Shown here: positions 1-12,307 of the stretch, in pieces | How positions within the stretch are numbered: the first letter of the stretch is position 1 | How the letters are laid out: every line of letters begins with the position of its first letter | From: Corydoras sp. C115 | Taxonomy: Eukaryota; Chordata; Actinopteri; Siluriformes; Callichthyidae | DNA length: 64,000 nt | Direction of reading: 5' to 3' | Assembly (NCBI GenBank): GCA_019802505.1 | Contig: JAFMOC010000197.1 | Span: 475,001-539,000 of the forward strand | Notes under the pieces: model-generated | What the model was told of the DNA's origin: nothing | What the model saw: the letters and a program-made list of their open reading frames with translations, nothing else | Database searches by the model: none | Made by a program: the position numbers and the translations under genes

Positions 1-1
1 G

Positions 2-683
2 GAAGATGAGGAAGAGGAGGTAACGGCTGAGGAACAGGAGGCAGCAGAACCTGAGGCTGAGGAGAAGGAGGATGAAGATGAGGAAGAGGAGGAGGAGGCA
101 GAAGTAAAACCTGATACAGCGACGGAGATGAAGGAGGAGGCTGAGGAGAAGAAGGATGAAGATGAGGAAGAGGAGGAGGCAGAAGAACAACCTGATGCAG
201 CGACAGAGATGAAGGAGGAGGCTGAGGAGAAGAAGGAGGATGAAGAGGAGGAAGAGGAGGCTTCAGAGGTGACTCCTGAAGAACCGAAGGCAGCAGAACC
301 TGAGGCTGAGGAGAAGGAGGATGAAGATGAGGAGGAGGAGGAGGAGGCAGAAGAACAACCTGATGCGGCGACAGAGATGAAGGAGGAGTCTGAGGAGAAG
401 AAGGATGAAGATGAGGAGGAGGAGGAGGAGGCAGAAGAACAACCTGATGCGGCGACAGAGATGAAGGAGGAGTCTGAGGAGAAGAAGGATGAAGATGAGG
501 AAGAGGAGGAGGAGGAGGAGGTAACTGCTGAGGAACAGGAGGCGGCAGAACCCGCAGGTGGAGAAGATGCTGACGAGGCAACCTCACAGGAAGCAGAGGA
601 GCCTCCTGATGAAGATGAAGATGAAGATGAGGATGAAGATGAGGATGAGGAGGAAGCGGTGGTTGCTGCAGCAGCGGGTGGAG
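2..683 (+). repeat. Coding tandem repeat of acidic 27-28 residue units in triadin exon
   Basis: An 81-84 bp unit starting near 115, 196, 364 and 448 encodes a block containing ATEMKEE(S/A)EEKKDEDEEE and QPDA. A related second unit (E-x-KAAEPEAEEKEDEDEEE) lies between them near 30-100 and 270-350. The frame is open from base 2 to the donor at 683/684. The repeats keep frame, so unit number can change without breaking the protein. The units are almost purely Glu/Asp with scattered Lys, a charge-rich pattern related to the KEKE motifs used to bind calsequestrin. Confidence 0.85.
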
Positions 684-2576
684 GTGAGGTGATGTCATAG
701 CGCGGTCGTCATGGCGATGGAGACGGGGAGCTGATTCGTTTGTCCGGCCGAAACATCTTAACGAGTTGCGAGGTGTCGGGTGTCGGTTGCTATAGAAACC
801 TCTAATTAACCTTCGTCGGCTCATAAACATTAACCGTGAGCGACCACCTGATTTACTGACGTATCCTTCTTAGAACCCGATGTGACGGACGCCGCCGCAG
901 AGGAGGGCGGGGGAACCCGCGTGGTGCAGGAACCCGCGGCCGACCGGACCGACGAGACGCGCGACGCCGTCCTGAGTACCGCAGGTGACGATGCAACGCA
1001 CAGAACCTCAGAGCAACCACGCGTAGAACCGAGCAGAAACGCCCCGGAGAACACACACTAACACCCCTGCACCACCACGTCAGAGCCACTGCAGTACTGA
1101 GGACCATCCACCACCCTAATAACACCAGCCCTGTCCATTAGAGAACGGAGAACACACACTAACACAGCTGCACCACCACGTCAGAGTCACTGCAGTACTG
1201 AGGACCATCCTCCACCCTAATAACACCTGCCCTGTCCATTAGAGAACGGAGAACACACACTAACACCCCTGCACCACCACGTCAGAGTCACTGCATCATG
1301 AGAACCATCCTCCACCCTAATAACACCTGCCCTGTCCATTAGAGAACGGAGAACACACACTAACACAGCTGCACCACCACGTCAGAGTCACTGCAGTAAT
1401 GAGAACCATCCACCACCCTAATAACACCTGCCCTGTCCATTAGAGAACGGAGAACACACACTAACACAGCTGCACCACCACATCAGTCACTGCAGTAATG
1501 AGAACCATCCACCACCCTAATAACACCTGCCCTGTCCATTAGAGAACGGAGAACACACACTAACACAGCTGCACCACCACGTCAGAGTCACTGCAGTACT
1601 GAGGACCATCCTCCACCCTAATAACACCTGCCCTGTCCATTAGAGAATGGAGAACACACACTAACACAGCTGCACCACCACATCAGTCACTGCAGTAATG
1701 AGAACCATCCACCACCCTAATAACACCTGCCCTGTCCATTAGAGAACGGAGAACACACACTAACACAGCTGCACCACCACGTCAGAGTCACTGCAGTACT
1801 GAGGACCATCCACCAACCTAATAACACCTGCCCTGTCCATTAGAGAACGGAGAACACACACTAACACAGCTGCACCACCACATCAGTCACTGCAGTAATG
1901 AGAACCATCCACCACCCTAATAACACCTGCCCTGTCCATTAGAGAACGGAGAACACACACTAACACAGCTGCACCACCACGTCAGAGTCACTGCAGTACT
2001 GAGGACCATCCACCACCCTAATAACACCTGTCCTGTCCATTAGAGAACGGAGAACACACACTAACACCCCTGCACCACCCCGTCAGTCACTGCATCATGA
2101 GAACCATCCACCACCCTAATAACACCTGCCCTGTCCATTAGAGAACGGAGAACACACACTAACACAGCTGCACCACCACATCAGAGTCACTGCAGTACTG
2201 AGGACCATCCACCACCCTAATAACACCTGTCCTGTCCATTAGAGAACGGAGAACACACACTAACACCCCTGCACCACCCCGTCAGTCACTGCATCATGAG
2301 AACCATCCACCACCCTAATAACACCTGTCCTGTCCATTAGAGAACGGAGAACACACACTAACACAGCTGCACCACCACATCAGAGTCACTGCAGTACTGA
2401 GGACCATCCACCACCCTAATAACACCTGCCCTGTCCAAGGTTCTAATCATTTATTTAATATATTTAATTTAAATTTAATATTTGTTCTCCATCAGAACCG
2501 AGTTCCTGCGTGTGTGCGCAGCCTGCAGAACCTGCACAGCCTCCGAAACAGGACGCGGAACGGCTGGAGGAGGAAG

Positions 2577-2629
<53 letters not shown>

Positions 2630-5600
2630 CACACACACACACACACACACAGCATTCTGTCAGATTATCAGGTTCATACACATCTCATACTTTGTGTATT
2701 GCCCAGCAACTCTAATTCGGTACCACACTGCCATCTGGTGGAGAACAGGGTAACCACATGGGAATTACATTACGGTAGATGGGAAATTTGAACATCACCT
2801 TCAGACTAATGTCCCCTCTATGGACAAAAAAACATCTTAAACACTAAACTCAGGTGTGTTCATCAGTCTCAGGTGCATCCTGAACACCTGCATGCCTCCA
2901 GCTCTGTGGGAAACAGTATGGGGAAGGCCCGTCATCCTTCCAAGGTTCATAAATACACGATGAGCGAGTTCTAAACTCACCATCAGTTCCCGACCTCGCA
3001 AACATCCCAGAAATTCCAACCCGGACACTCGTTCCAGGTCCTGTAGGCGTCCCAATACCTTTGTCCTCCTATTTATCTTAAAAAAAAACATCATCAGCAG
3101 ACCTCACGGAGCCCCGGTCCCCTGCCTGTAGGGGGCAGCATCAGGGGCAGATTGATTCCAAAAATCATTTAGAGTTTAGGGCTTGATGCGTTGCCCTCCA
3201 GCCCTTAATAAACCGTGGGCTCGCCTCAGCGTGCGCTCTGCTGCCCTCTGGCGGCTGTCCCGCGGAACCGACAGCCTCCCACGTCTGAATGGTTGTTGGT
3301 TCTTCTCTCTTCATCTTTAATTCATGGCGCGTTTCATTAATCCTGCAGAATTAAATCTTACATTATTCTGCTAATAGAGGAGCATACATAATTCAGATCA
3401 CGTGACGGAGTGATGTGTGAACCGCTGGAATTAAAGCCGCGCATTGTCTCCTTCAATTAGCCTCCCGGCCAGAAAACGAGGTAGAACAGACGAGGAACAA
3501 TGCGCTGCTCAGACGTCCTTTGTTTTCCAGAACCGTATGATTTATTACTGATGTTGTGTCTGTTCACCGACACGCCTCCACATGGACCACGCCGCGTACT
3601 GCGGCTTCCCTGACTCAGGGTCAGGCCTCACACAGCGGCCCTGGACCAATCAGGGTTAAAGGCCTTCATCAAAGACCCACACTATTCACTCACGATAATG
3701 TGAACGTCATTTCCAGCGCTGGGCCCTTTAACGACGCTCCGCTGTATAAATAAAATAACAATAAAGACTCTCTATTTATTTTATTGTATTTTGCAGAAGC
3801 ACGGCTGAAGATAAAGGCTTCGGAGCCTGAACAGGAAGCAGGTAATGGTTCCTTTTAATCACGTTACGGTTTATTAAAATGAGGTCATAACGTTCTGCCG
3901 TGTAATTTCTGTCCTTCGGCAGTAAAACAGGAGAAGGTGGCTTTTGAGGCGCCAAAGACGACGGGTAAGGGGACCGACCCGCGTTATCTCCTTTAATTAA
4001 TTATAAGTTTTGCTTTAATTAAGACGTTATCTCCTCGGCTTACATGTAATAATTAAAAAAAAAACTCCGAAAAACTGAGTTAATAATATCTTATGGTTGT
4101 TATTGTGTTACCATGGTAACAACATTCCAATAAAAAATGTTTTAATATTTTTATTGGCAGTAGTAGGAATAGTATCAGTAGCACAAGTGTTAGTAGTAAT
4201 AATAGTGGTAGTATTATAAGTAGTTCTAGTAGGAGTAGTAATATTATTACTAATTAATTAGCAATTAGTACTAATTGTAATGATAATACTAATGACGATA
4301 CTAATATTAGTACCAGTAGTAGTATTAATAGTAGTAGAGTATTGGTAGCAAGAAAAGAAGTTATGTTAGTAATAGTTCTACCAGGAATAGTAGTATAGTA
4401 ATATTAGTACCAAAAAGAACACAGTAGTAGCAGCAGTACTAATTACAATTGTAATGCCAGTATTAATACTAGAGGTGGTTGGAGTATTAGAGGTAATACT
4501 AGTTATAACAGCAGTAGTATTATTATTGGCGTTATTAGTACTACTAGTATTAGTGGTAGCTCTTATAGTAGTAGTAGCGGTAGTACTAATTGCAATTGCA
4601 GTGCCAGTATTGGTAGTAAAGTTGGTTGGAGTAGTATTAATAGTCATGACTGCAGTAGTAGTATTAGTAGCAGTAGCAGTCATTGTACTACTAGTATTAG
4701 TGGTAGCTCTTTTAGTAGTAGTAAAAGTATTAATTGCAGTTGCAGTACTAGTATTAAGGTTGCTGGAGTAGTATTAGTAGTAAATAGTTGGGAGTACTAT
4801 GATTATTAGTGGTAGCTCTTATAGTAGTATTATCAGCTGTAGTATTAATTGCAATTGTAGTGTCAGTATTAATAGTAGAGGTTGGAGTAGTATTAGTAGT
4901 CATAACAGCAGCAGTAGTATTAGTACCAGTAGCAGTCATAGTACCATGAGTATTGGTGGTAGCTCTGATTGTAGTATTAATAGCAGTTGTAGTAGCAGTA
5001 TTAAGGTCATTGTAGTAGTATTGGTAGTAATACTCATTATAACAGCAGTAGGAGTATAAGTAGCAGTAGTATTAATAGTAATAGTATAATAGCAGAAGTA
5101 GTATTAGTAGCAGTCATGAATATGACTATGAGTATTAGTGGTAGCTATTTTTTTTTGCTGTTTGTTGTTTGTTGAGTATTAAGGTTGCTGGAGTAGTATT
5201 AGTAGTAAATAGTTGGGAGTACTATGATTATTAGTGGTAGCTCTTATAGTAGTATTATCAGCTGTAGTATTAATTGCAGTTGTAGTGTCAGTATTAATAG
5301 TAGAGGTGGTTGGAGTCGTATTAGTACTAATACTCGTTATAACAGCAGTAGGAGTATTAGTAGCAGTAGTATTAATATTTCTTTTCGATCTGTGTGCTTT
5401 CAGAGGATGCTGACGTCATGGCGACGCTGCAGGATCGTAAGTGCCTCGTTAACTCAGAACATCTGATTCATCAGTGAGGTTCCTCTGATGTCCTGAGGTT
5501 CTAATCAGACCTTCAGCGGATATACAACTGATCATTAGTATTGATTTTTAAAAGTATTGAACCTCAAACTCTGTATCTGCCCCTCTGTTCCAAGTTCCCG

Positions 5601-6271
5601 CATGCAGACCCACACCCGTATACTGCCCCGCCCCCCCCGGCTGGTACGGTGAGTAACGTATGACCTCACGATACACGCTCTAAATTAACGTATGACCTCA
5701 CGACTTATGACCACCCGTTTGCTTTCCAGTGCATCACATCGTCTCAGACAGTCCGCTGCCCCCGGCTCCTGGGCGAGGTATTACACCCCCACTGCACTCA
5801 CGATTGAAGCGCCTCGTTAACGCTCAGCCTCGTGTCTCACTAACGAACGCACGGGAACCGAGACGAGCGCAAGGCCTGAGGAATTCATTAGCGCTCACGC
5901 TGCACCTCCTTTAAACGGAGCGTCCGTGGCGGATCGTTAATGTGAAGCGTGAGAATTAACGAAGAAAACCATTCTGAATGAGAACATATTAACCGCGTGT
6001 CAGCCGGAACCGCTGTGTCAGGAGGTGGAACCCAAAACACTCATTATGACCCTAAAAAGGTTCCTCAGAATGCATGGATGGTTCCTTTAGAGCAGGACTT
6101 GCAATCCCTCATAAATGGTGGCCCCAACTACTATAAGCCCTCTTAAACAGCAGTTGCCACAACTACTAATATCCCCACATTAACAATTATACACAACATA
6201 CTAATCATGAGAACGGAAAAGGGCCTTCCCCAAACTGTTCCCAAAAAACATTTAATAATCTAAACGTTCAT

Positions 6272-6303
<32 letters not shown>

Positions 6304-6422
6304 GTTATTTTTTCACCTCCGTTCTCCGTTCTCTTCCTCAGACTCTCAGTTTGCTGCAATAGCAACTCACGCAGTGACCATCAAGGGTGTCGGTAGGAAC
6401 CTTTACGAATAATACCACTGTG

Positions 6423-6472
<50 letters not shown>

Positions 6473-9400
6473 TCACAATATTATATTTAATTTTATTTAA
6501 AGAAACCGTGGAAGAAAAGGAGAAACCACAGGAGGCCAAAGTGAAGAGAGGTGAGAACCAATGACACGGACACCTCATGAGTCCATCACAGGATCTCCAC
6601 TGAACCAAAAAGACCGAAAGTTCTGCAGGGATGAGGTTAAATCAGCCGGCGCGACTCTGAACCCTAGAGATCTGTGAGAACGTGTAGTGAGGGTCCATGA
6701 TGCTTCAACACTCACAGAATAAAAAAAAAAATACATACATATTTAATTTAAAAAAACACTTATTTTTTACTATACTATTTAGTATTTACCATTTTTTTTA
6801 CTATATTTACTTTTTTTTAATAGCCGATTATCGGCTGGATCCTCATTTAAGCCTCATTGCAGCGATCTGTCGGATACAGTGCTGCCATCTAGTGATCGAA
6901 AACGTGATAGCCACGCCGAAGGAACTAATAAAATATTAAAGTATTAAATGGAGGTCACTGTGCCGTCTCAGTTAAACCACATGTGGGGCATTACTTTTTG
7001 AATTTTAAAATACCTCTAAGTCGCTGCTTTATTTCAGAGCCTCCGAAAAGGAAGCGAGTGCGAGTGGCACTGAAGAAACGGGGTAAGAGGGCATGCATCG
7101 GAATGCATACTCAGCAGTTGTCGATCTGGCGATCATGTCGAGGAGGATCTTATTATCATTATTCTTCCGTAGAGTCGGCTTTGAGGGGAAAAGTGAGAGC
7201 GGCGGAGAAGCGCGACATGTTTCTGAAGAAAGGTATGATGGGTAAAGGGTGGCCGTCCCGCCGCTACCACGGGACTCTGTGCTCAAGTCCCATAGAGCCC
7301 TCAAGAAGTTACGTCTGGGGTTTATTGTTCTGCAGGTCGCGAGGCTCCCAAACGGCAGATCAGCCTGTTTCCTCGGAGGAGAGGTTAGTAGAACACCGAC
7401 GGAGAACATTAAATATATCTCATAACGAAGCACACGGTGTGACCTCAGTAAGAACGTTCAAACTTGTTCTGCAGAGGAACCAACCAGGACCAAAGCAGAT
7501 GTTCCAGGTAACGGTTCCGGTGGTGTTCTGATGTCACCGATGCTTTTTCTGACGTCCTGTCAGTGTTTAATCTCTGCTTTTCCTCTTCAGTCAAACGCAG
7601 GCTGAGGCCGGCGGTGGAAGGTGAGCGAGCCGGCGCCGGGGCCCCGGGGCCTCGGGCCTCTTTAATTTGCCGTTTAAATAAAGTCTCACATTTCTAAGCG
7701 CGTAACGGCGCGGAGCTCTGCGCTTGTTAAACATTTCATTTCACAGTCGGAGCGCTAACGAGCCGCCGGTCCTCCACCGCTGCGTTAAAGCTCCCACGTT
7801 TTCAGGAGGCCTTTCCACTCCGTTAACCTGAATGTGACCCCGGTGTGAGGACGCGCGCTCGGGTCCTGACCGGCGCCACGTTAGCTACGTCTGTATTTAA
7901 CACGGAACCTGACCGTTACAGCAAATAGGGTTCTCCACATGTGCAGTACAGATGTGCAGTACAGATGTGCAGTACAGATGTGCAGTACAGATGTGCAGTA
8001 CAGATGTGCAGTCCCTTTGTCCTGATAAGTGTTTTTAGTGAGACATTCAGTGAGTCAGTCAGTGAATCAGTCAGTGAGTCAGTCATTGAGTCAATGAATT
8101 AGTGAGTCAGTCGGTCAGTGCATCAGACAGTCAGTGAGTCAGTCAGTCAGTGAGTTAGTGAATCAGTGAGTCAGTCAGTCAGTAAGTTAGTGAGTCAGTC
8201 ATTCAGTGAGTCAGTCAGTCATTGAGCCAGTCAGTAAGTGAGTCAGTGAGTTAGTGAGTCAGTCAGTGAGTCAATGAGTTAGTGAGTCAGTCAGTCAGTG
8301 AGCCAGTCAGTAAGTGAGTCAGTGAGTTAGTGAGTCAGTCAGTCAGTGAGCCAGTCAGTAAGTGAGTCAGTGAGTTAGTGAGTCAGTCAGTCAGTGAGCC
8401 AGTCAGTAAGTGAGTCAGTGAGTTAGTCAGTCAGTGAGCCAGTCAGTAAGTGAGTCAGTGAGTTAGTCAGTCAGTGAGCCAGTCAGTAAGTGAGTCAGTG
8501 AGTTAGTGAGTCAGTCAGTCAGTGAGCCAGTCAGTAAGTGAGTCAGTGAGTTAGTGAGTCAGTCAGTCAGTGAGCCAGTCAGTAAGTGAGTCAGTGAGTC
8601 AGTCAGTCAGTGAGCCAGTCAGTAAGTGAGTCATTGTGTTAGTCAGTTACTCAGTCAGAGTTAATGTCTGTCTGTATTATTTTTGTTATTTGTTATTGAA
8701 TATTTTTTCTCTGATGGCAGACAAAATCAAAAGCAAACCGAAGGTGCAGCATCCTCTGAAATCACGAAGCCCCCGTGAGTTACAGTACCGAAATAATAAT
8801 AGAACAATTAATTAAGAAAATAAATGAGCATGAATTCAAAATGAATATCGTTTGATTGACAGAGACCCGACGTTCGTCTGTAAAAGGTGAGATTACACTC
8901 GATCACAGACCAGAGTATTTTACGGCCCTGGGGCCACACCCGGCCCCTTTGCCTGCAACTGATATTCCTCCCTCCACGCCGCAGCGAAAGCCGCACCTGA
9001 CGCCAAAGCCCGCGTCGCGCCGTCCAAGAGAGAGAGAGAACCGCCGAGCGCAACCAAAGACAACACCATCAAACCCGAGAGAGAACCCGCCGCCGCCGCA
9101 CTCGGTTCCACGGTTCCGGAGGTGGAACACGCCGAGTCTGCAGTACACGAGAGCGACGCTCCAGGAAAAGCAGCTCCAGGGGACAGAACACCGGCTGACG
9201 GTACGAGCTCAGCGGCTGGTGGACTGGAGCTTGAGGAGATCTTTATTTAATTAAATAATTAATTTAATTAACCGGCCGTTATTTATTATTCAGAAGAATC
9301 CAACGCTGAAGAAAACGTTACCGAGGGGAAGAAACCAGGTACGTCAATCAGAGAACCCGCCATGGGAACATGGGGTTCCAACACCACCTGGTGACCTCAT

Positions 9401-9623
9401 GCCATGGTGGCATCACGCCAAGCTCCTCAAGGTCTTTATTTTTGTCTTTTAAGGGAAGATTCCGTACTTCCAGTGCGTCCTGGTGGGCGGTAAGGCCGGT
9501 CAGTACCCGCTGCGCCCGATATCCCCCGCCATGACCCCCGCCATCAACCCGGCCATGATGAGGGCCATGATGGAGCAGAGAGCCAGCGTGATGGGCCAGA
9601 AGACCCGGCCGGCGGGACAGTAG
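2..9623 (+). CDS. trdn: Triadin, 3' part of gene (partial, about 20 exons)
   Basis: Triadin anchors calsequestrin to the ryanodine receptor in the junctional sarcoplasmic reticulum of muscle. Only the luminal and C-terminal part is here; the cytoplasmic start and membrane segment lie upstream. Exons I can splice: 2-683 (open at the left edge), 874-984, 2496-2576, 3797-3841, 3923-3964, 5404-5436, 5609-5644, 5730-5777, 6342-6392, 6503-6550, 7038-7082, 7173-7232, 7336-7383, 7475-7507, 7591-7620, 8721-8774, 8863-8886, 8985-9200, 9294-9338, 9454-9623. Every junction is phase 1 with AG/GT, and most exons end in a split Gly codon. Many tiny symmetric exons are characteristic of triadin. The last exon encodes KIPYFQCVLVGG, which resembles the YFQCV C-terminus of mammalian triadin as I remember it. 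The first exon is extremely acidic; exons at 7038-7620 are strongly basic. Identity rests on exon style, C-terminus and position next to CLVS2. Small exons may be missed; 5609-5644 and 8863-8886 are least certain. Confidence 0.77.
1022..2440. repeat. 101-bp minisatellite, about 14 copies, in TRDN intron
   Basis: Tandem units of about 101 bp (for example CTGTCCATTAGAGAACGGAG at 1131 and again at 1232) run almost to the next exon at 2496. Units vary mainly in small indels (GTCAGAGTCA versus CATCAGTCA) and in CAGCTG versus CCCCTG. The array lies entirely in the intron between exons 874-984 and 2496-2576. The unit resembles the terminus of the dispersed inverted-repeat element at 27859-28212. Confidence 0.93.
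2578..2652. repeat. (CA)n microsatellite next to TRDN donor
   Basis: Near-perfect AC repeat with one TCTC interruption, starting right after the splice donor at 2577. Open frames translating to poly-Thr/His here are artefacts. Confidence 0.97.
2842..3796. other. TRDN intron, no exon seen; degraded repeat and AT-rich unique block
   Basis: 2880-2970 resembles a degraded transposon segment and holds the motif AAACAGTATGGGGAAGGCCC (2911-2930). 3330-3530 is unique sequence with several TAAT-type cores (ATTAAAT, CAATTAG) and a TCACGTGA palindrome near 3399. It could be a conserved noncoding element, but that is inference. No exon consistent with the phase-1 pattern was found. Confidence 0.4.
4145..5392. 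repeat. 1.2-kb degenerate TAG/TAA trinucleotide array in TRDN intron
   Basis: Imperfect AGT/ATT/AGC triplets make up the whole stretch, keeping three-base periodicity on both strands. This is why long false frames appear (4378-4683, 4454-4771, 4799-5059). A block starting GTTGCTGGAGTAGTATTAGT at about 4758 recurs at about 5183, so roughly 425 bp was duplicated within the array. It ends just before the exon at 5404. Confidence 0.9.
6274..6303. repeat. (ATT)n microsatellite in TRDN intron
   Basis: About nine ATT units, 40 bp before the exon at 6342. Confidence 0.95.
6427..6469. repeat. (TA)n microsatellite in TRDN intron
   Basis: About 21 TA units between the exons at 6342 and 6503. No SINE has inserted here, unlike many TA tracts further right. 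Confidence 0.97.
7936..8012. repeat. 13-bp tandem repeat, six copies
   Basis: Unit ATGTGCAGTACAG repeated about six times in the TRDN intron 7621-8720. Confidence 0.95.
8038..8655. repeat. GTCAGTGA-type satellite with higher-order unit
   Basis: About 600 bp built from AGTCAGTG/AGTTAGTG words. From about 8220 a longer period emerges: blocks beginning GTGAGCCAGTCAGTAAGTGA recur every 40-56 bp, some differing by loss of one AGTGAGTC word. It ends about 65 bp before the exon at 8721. Confidence 0.93.
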
Positions 9624-11937
9624 TGACCGCCTGAAAACCCGAGAACCCGAGTCTGAAGGTTCTTCTGTGCCTCAGAACGTTTGTGCCTCCATCACTGACC
9701 AGCGTGGAGAGGTTCACATGACGCTAACATCACGCATTGGTACTTTAACGTGAGTGGAACTGGGACGTTGAGGAAATCTGCTCGATTTAATTATTTATTC
9801 TGTTAACGATGTACAGAATGGGACATATTTATTAATTAGACGTTTATTTATTAAGACCATATGAGAAAGTTGGATTTATTTTTTTTGTTCACGTGTACAG
9901 AATCAGGATCCTCAAGTCTTAACGAAGCAACAGAACGCGCGAGCGAGCGCCTCATGCGCCTGTGGGCCGGTCGCTGGCGCCACCTCGAGTGTCCTGTTGC
10001 TTTAACACAACATTTCAACGCGAGTCAACACACAATGCACACACGTTTTTATGCAGTGGGGTCGGGGCGTCCCTCAGGGGTGACGTCTGGGCTCGACAAA
10101 CTTGTGCCGAACAAAACTTAATGCATACCGCATGTTTTGAGATTGTGGATCGGCAAGAAAACCGCTTTATTTTTAGTTTTGCGTTAACAAACCGTTATAG
10201 ATTAATATTTATTTGCTTATTGAATCGTTATGATCCGGTTCCTTCACCAAGAGAGAGAATACGCCGAGTTTGCACTGGAGTATTAATGAGGTTCTGTGTG
10301 TTGACCGCTTTGGACAAAAGCTTTAACGCCGACGTTATGATCCCACAAAGATAACCGCTACGAATGGAATCGTATTTCTAATAATCATTAATTATATTAA
10401 TGATCATTAATGTTACGGCGGACAGTCGCACGGCGCTCGGCTCCTCTTCAATGAAATTGGGATCCTTCTGAGTCACTTTGGATAAAAGTGTCTGCAATTT
10501 GGGATTTTTGAATATGATTACCTTCCCTTTATTAACCCACAGATGTTAAATATAATCAGATTAATGTGGATTAACACCGGTGTCATAAAAAACATTTAAC
10601 ATTTAATCATAACCTCATGAGGAGTGTATAAACTCGTGTGTTTACGGGGGGTGTGGTGAGATTTAGGGAATATCTGACCTGACGTTTGATCCTGGCAGAT
10701 TAAAGAAGAGGGGCTGACTTTGATGTAGCGCCCCCTGCGTTTAGCTTCTGATCACAGCCGCGGTTTCATCTCTGCTTTGAAATAAAAATAGTTTGTTAGA
10801 ATCACAGGTTCATTCATGTTCGCCTCAGAAGTTTGTAACTTCAGAATAAACTTCAACTTAACACTCACTGATCTACTTAATCCTGACTGCTTGACTCTTT
10901 TGCATGGTGATTGATGTATTGATTACTTATTGATTAAAGGCGTAAAACTCGCGATGGGGAATAAATAAAGCAATACGAGACTTTTTCTATTTTATCTCCC
11001 AGCAGAATTTAATTATAATCTGTTTAGTTTGTGTTTATTTTTGGTCTGTTGTATTTTAAACGTGTTATAATTATTATTATTGAATAAATAACATTTAATT
11101 TCAGTTATTGTTGAGTGCTTCTTTGTGTCTATATTTACTAGCGATGATTTTAAAAATCCAAGTGCCATCTTTCGGTAAAACGTAGGTATTGCAGTCTTAG
11201 AATATAACTTAAACCCCCCAATAAAACGCAAAAATCATCGTCATTCAGACAAATAGCTCAGACTTTTGTTTAAGTGACGACGTTTTAAACTTTAACTACT
11301 TTATTTCGCTTTTGTCTAAAAATTGTTTGCCCACCACATGTTCCATTATAAAGAAAATCAACCTTACAATTGTATAAGCCATTTGACAATATTATAACCC
11401 CTGTAATTACAACATATTTATTTTATTTACTAATTAGACTGAGGAGTTAGTGAATACGTGATTAGTACCTTAACTTTTGACGTCTCCACTGGCTTGTAGA
11501 TGAAACATCACAATTAAAGTGATTTCTTTGAAACATAAGATGTTAAAACTACATTTTGGTCACAAATGTCTCATTTCTATGTTATTTTTTGCATTAAAAA
11601 GAAAATTACTGTCAAAATTTAATATTTAAACTGAAATAAACAATCACCATGCCGCTGTATTCCGCCTCTAATTAATTCCACAGGAAAATCCACCAATGAA
11701 GTCCGTGGTCGATCTGAGTGACAGCGCGAGTAGCCAATAAGAAGTTGATAACCTAAACACGACGCTTTACCGGTTCCTGAAAACAGGTGGATTATATAAC
11801 GAATACAGTTGGGTTTTTAAAAGAGTTTAAAGAACGTTGTTTTGTTTTGTTTTTTTAATAAAATCACAAAATTAACTTTTTTTAAGCTTTTGATTCAGTA
11901 TATATTATTTAAATTATGAGATTATATTAATATATAC
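9624..11937. other. TRDN 3' flank, no gene
   Basis: AT-rich DNA after the triadin stop. 10463-10503 (TCACTTTGGATAAAAGTGTC) is a short relic resembling the tail of the tRNA-derived element at 44541. The only good downstream AATAAA I noted is at 10781. Frames here (for example 9861-10121 and 9962-10354) lack family features and are probably chance. Confidence 0.5.
10781..10786 (+). terminator. Candidate TRDN polyadenylation signal
   Basis: AATAAA about 1.16 kb after the triadin stop codon. Position and hexamer are the only support. Confidence 0.4.
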
Positions 11938-11950
11938 AGTATAACCACGA

Positions 11951-12296
11951 GGGCGGCACGGTGGCTTAGTGGTTAGCACGTTCGCCTCTCAGCGCTAGGG
12001 ATTCCCGGTTCGAATCCCCATCTGGGTGGAGTTTCCATGTTCTCCCCGTGTCTGCGTGGGTTTCCTCCGGGTTCTCCGGTTTCCTCCCACAGTCCAAAAA
12101 CATGGATCAAGTCAATTGAATTCTCTAAATTGCCCCATATAGAGTGTGTCTGTGTGAGTGAGTGTGTGCCCAGCGATGGATTGGCGCCCTGTCCTGGGTG
12201 TATCTGCCCAGCGCCCGAGACGCTCTCCCCTGGATGGGCATGGGGAACCCCACCGCGACCCTAATAGAGGATAAAGCGGAAGATAATGAATGAATG
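11951..12296 (+). mobile_element. Full-length tRNA-derived SINE (reference copy)
   Basis: Head GGCGGCACGGTGGCTTAGTG carries a Pol III A-box (TGGCTTAGTGG) and, about 45 bp on, a perfect B-box GGTTCGAATCC. The tRNA-unrelated body includes GTTTCCTCCGGGTTCTCCGG and GATGGGCATGGGGAACCCC; the tail is (ATGA)n. An 11-bp target duplication AGTATAACCAC flanks it (11938-11948, 12297-12307). Its head reads GTTAGCACGTTCGCCT, closer to a tRNA-Val-like sequence than most other copies, so it may represent the older subfamily. Confidence 0.93.
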
Positions 12297-12307
12297 AGTA
12301 TAACCAC

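Noticed and set aside
1022..2440. CRISPR-like array (regular 101-bp repeats)
   Set aside because: No constant repeat with variable spacers; the whole unit repeats, and the genome is eukaryotic.
2475..2791. Poly-Thr/His and poly-Cys/Val frames
   Set aside because: Products of the (CA)n microsatellite.
4378..5466. Thr/Asn-, Val/Leu- and Ser-rich frames
   Set aside because: Three-base periodic TAG/TAA array reads open on both strands without any protein signature.
11951..12030. tRNA gene
   Set aside because: A and B boxes are present but the head does not fold to a full tRNA and is attached to a SINE body, repeated dozens of times.
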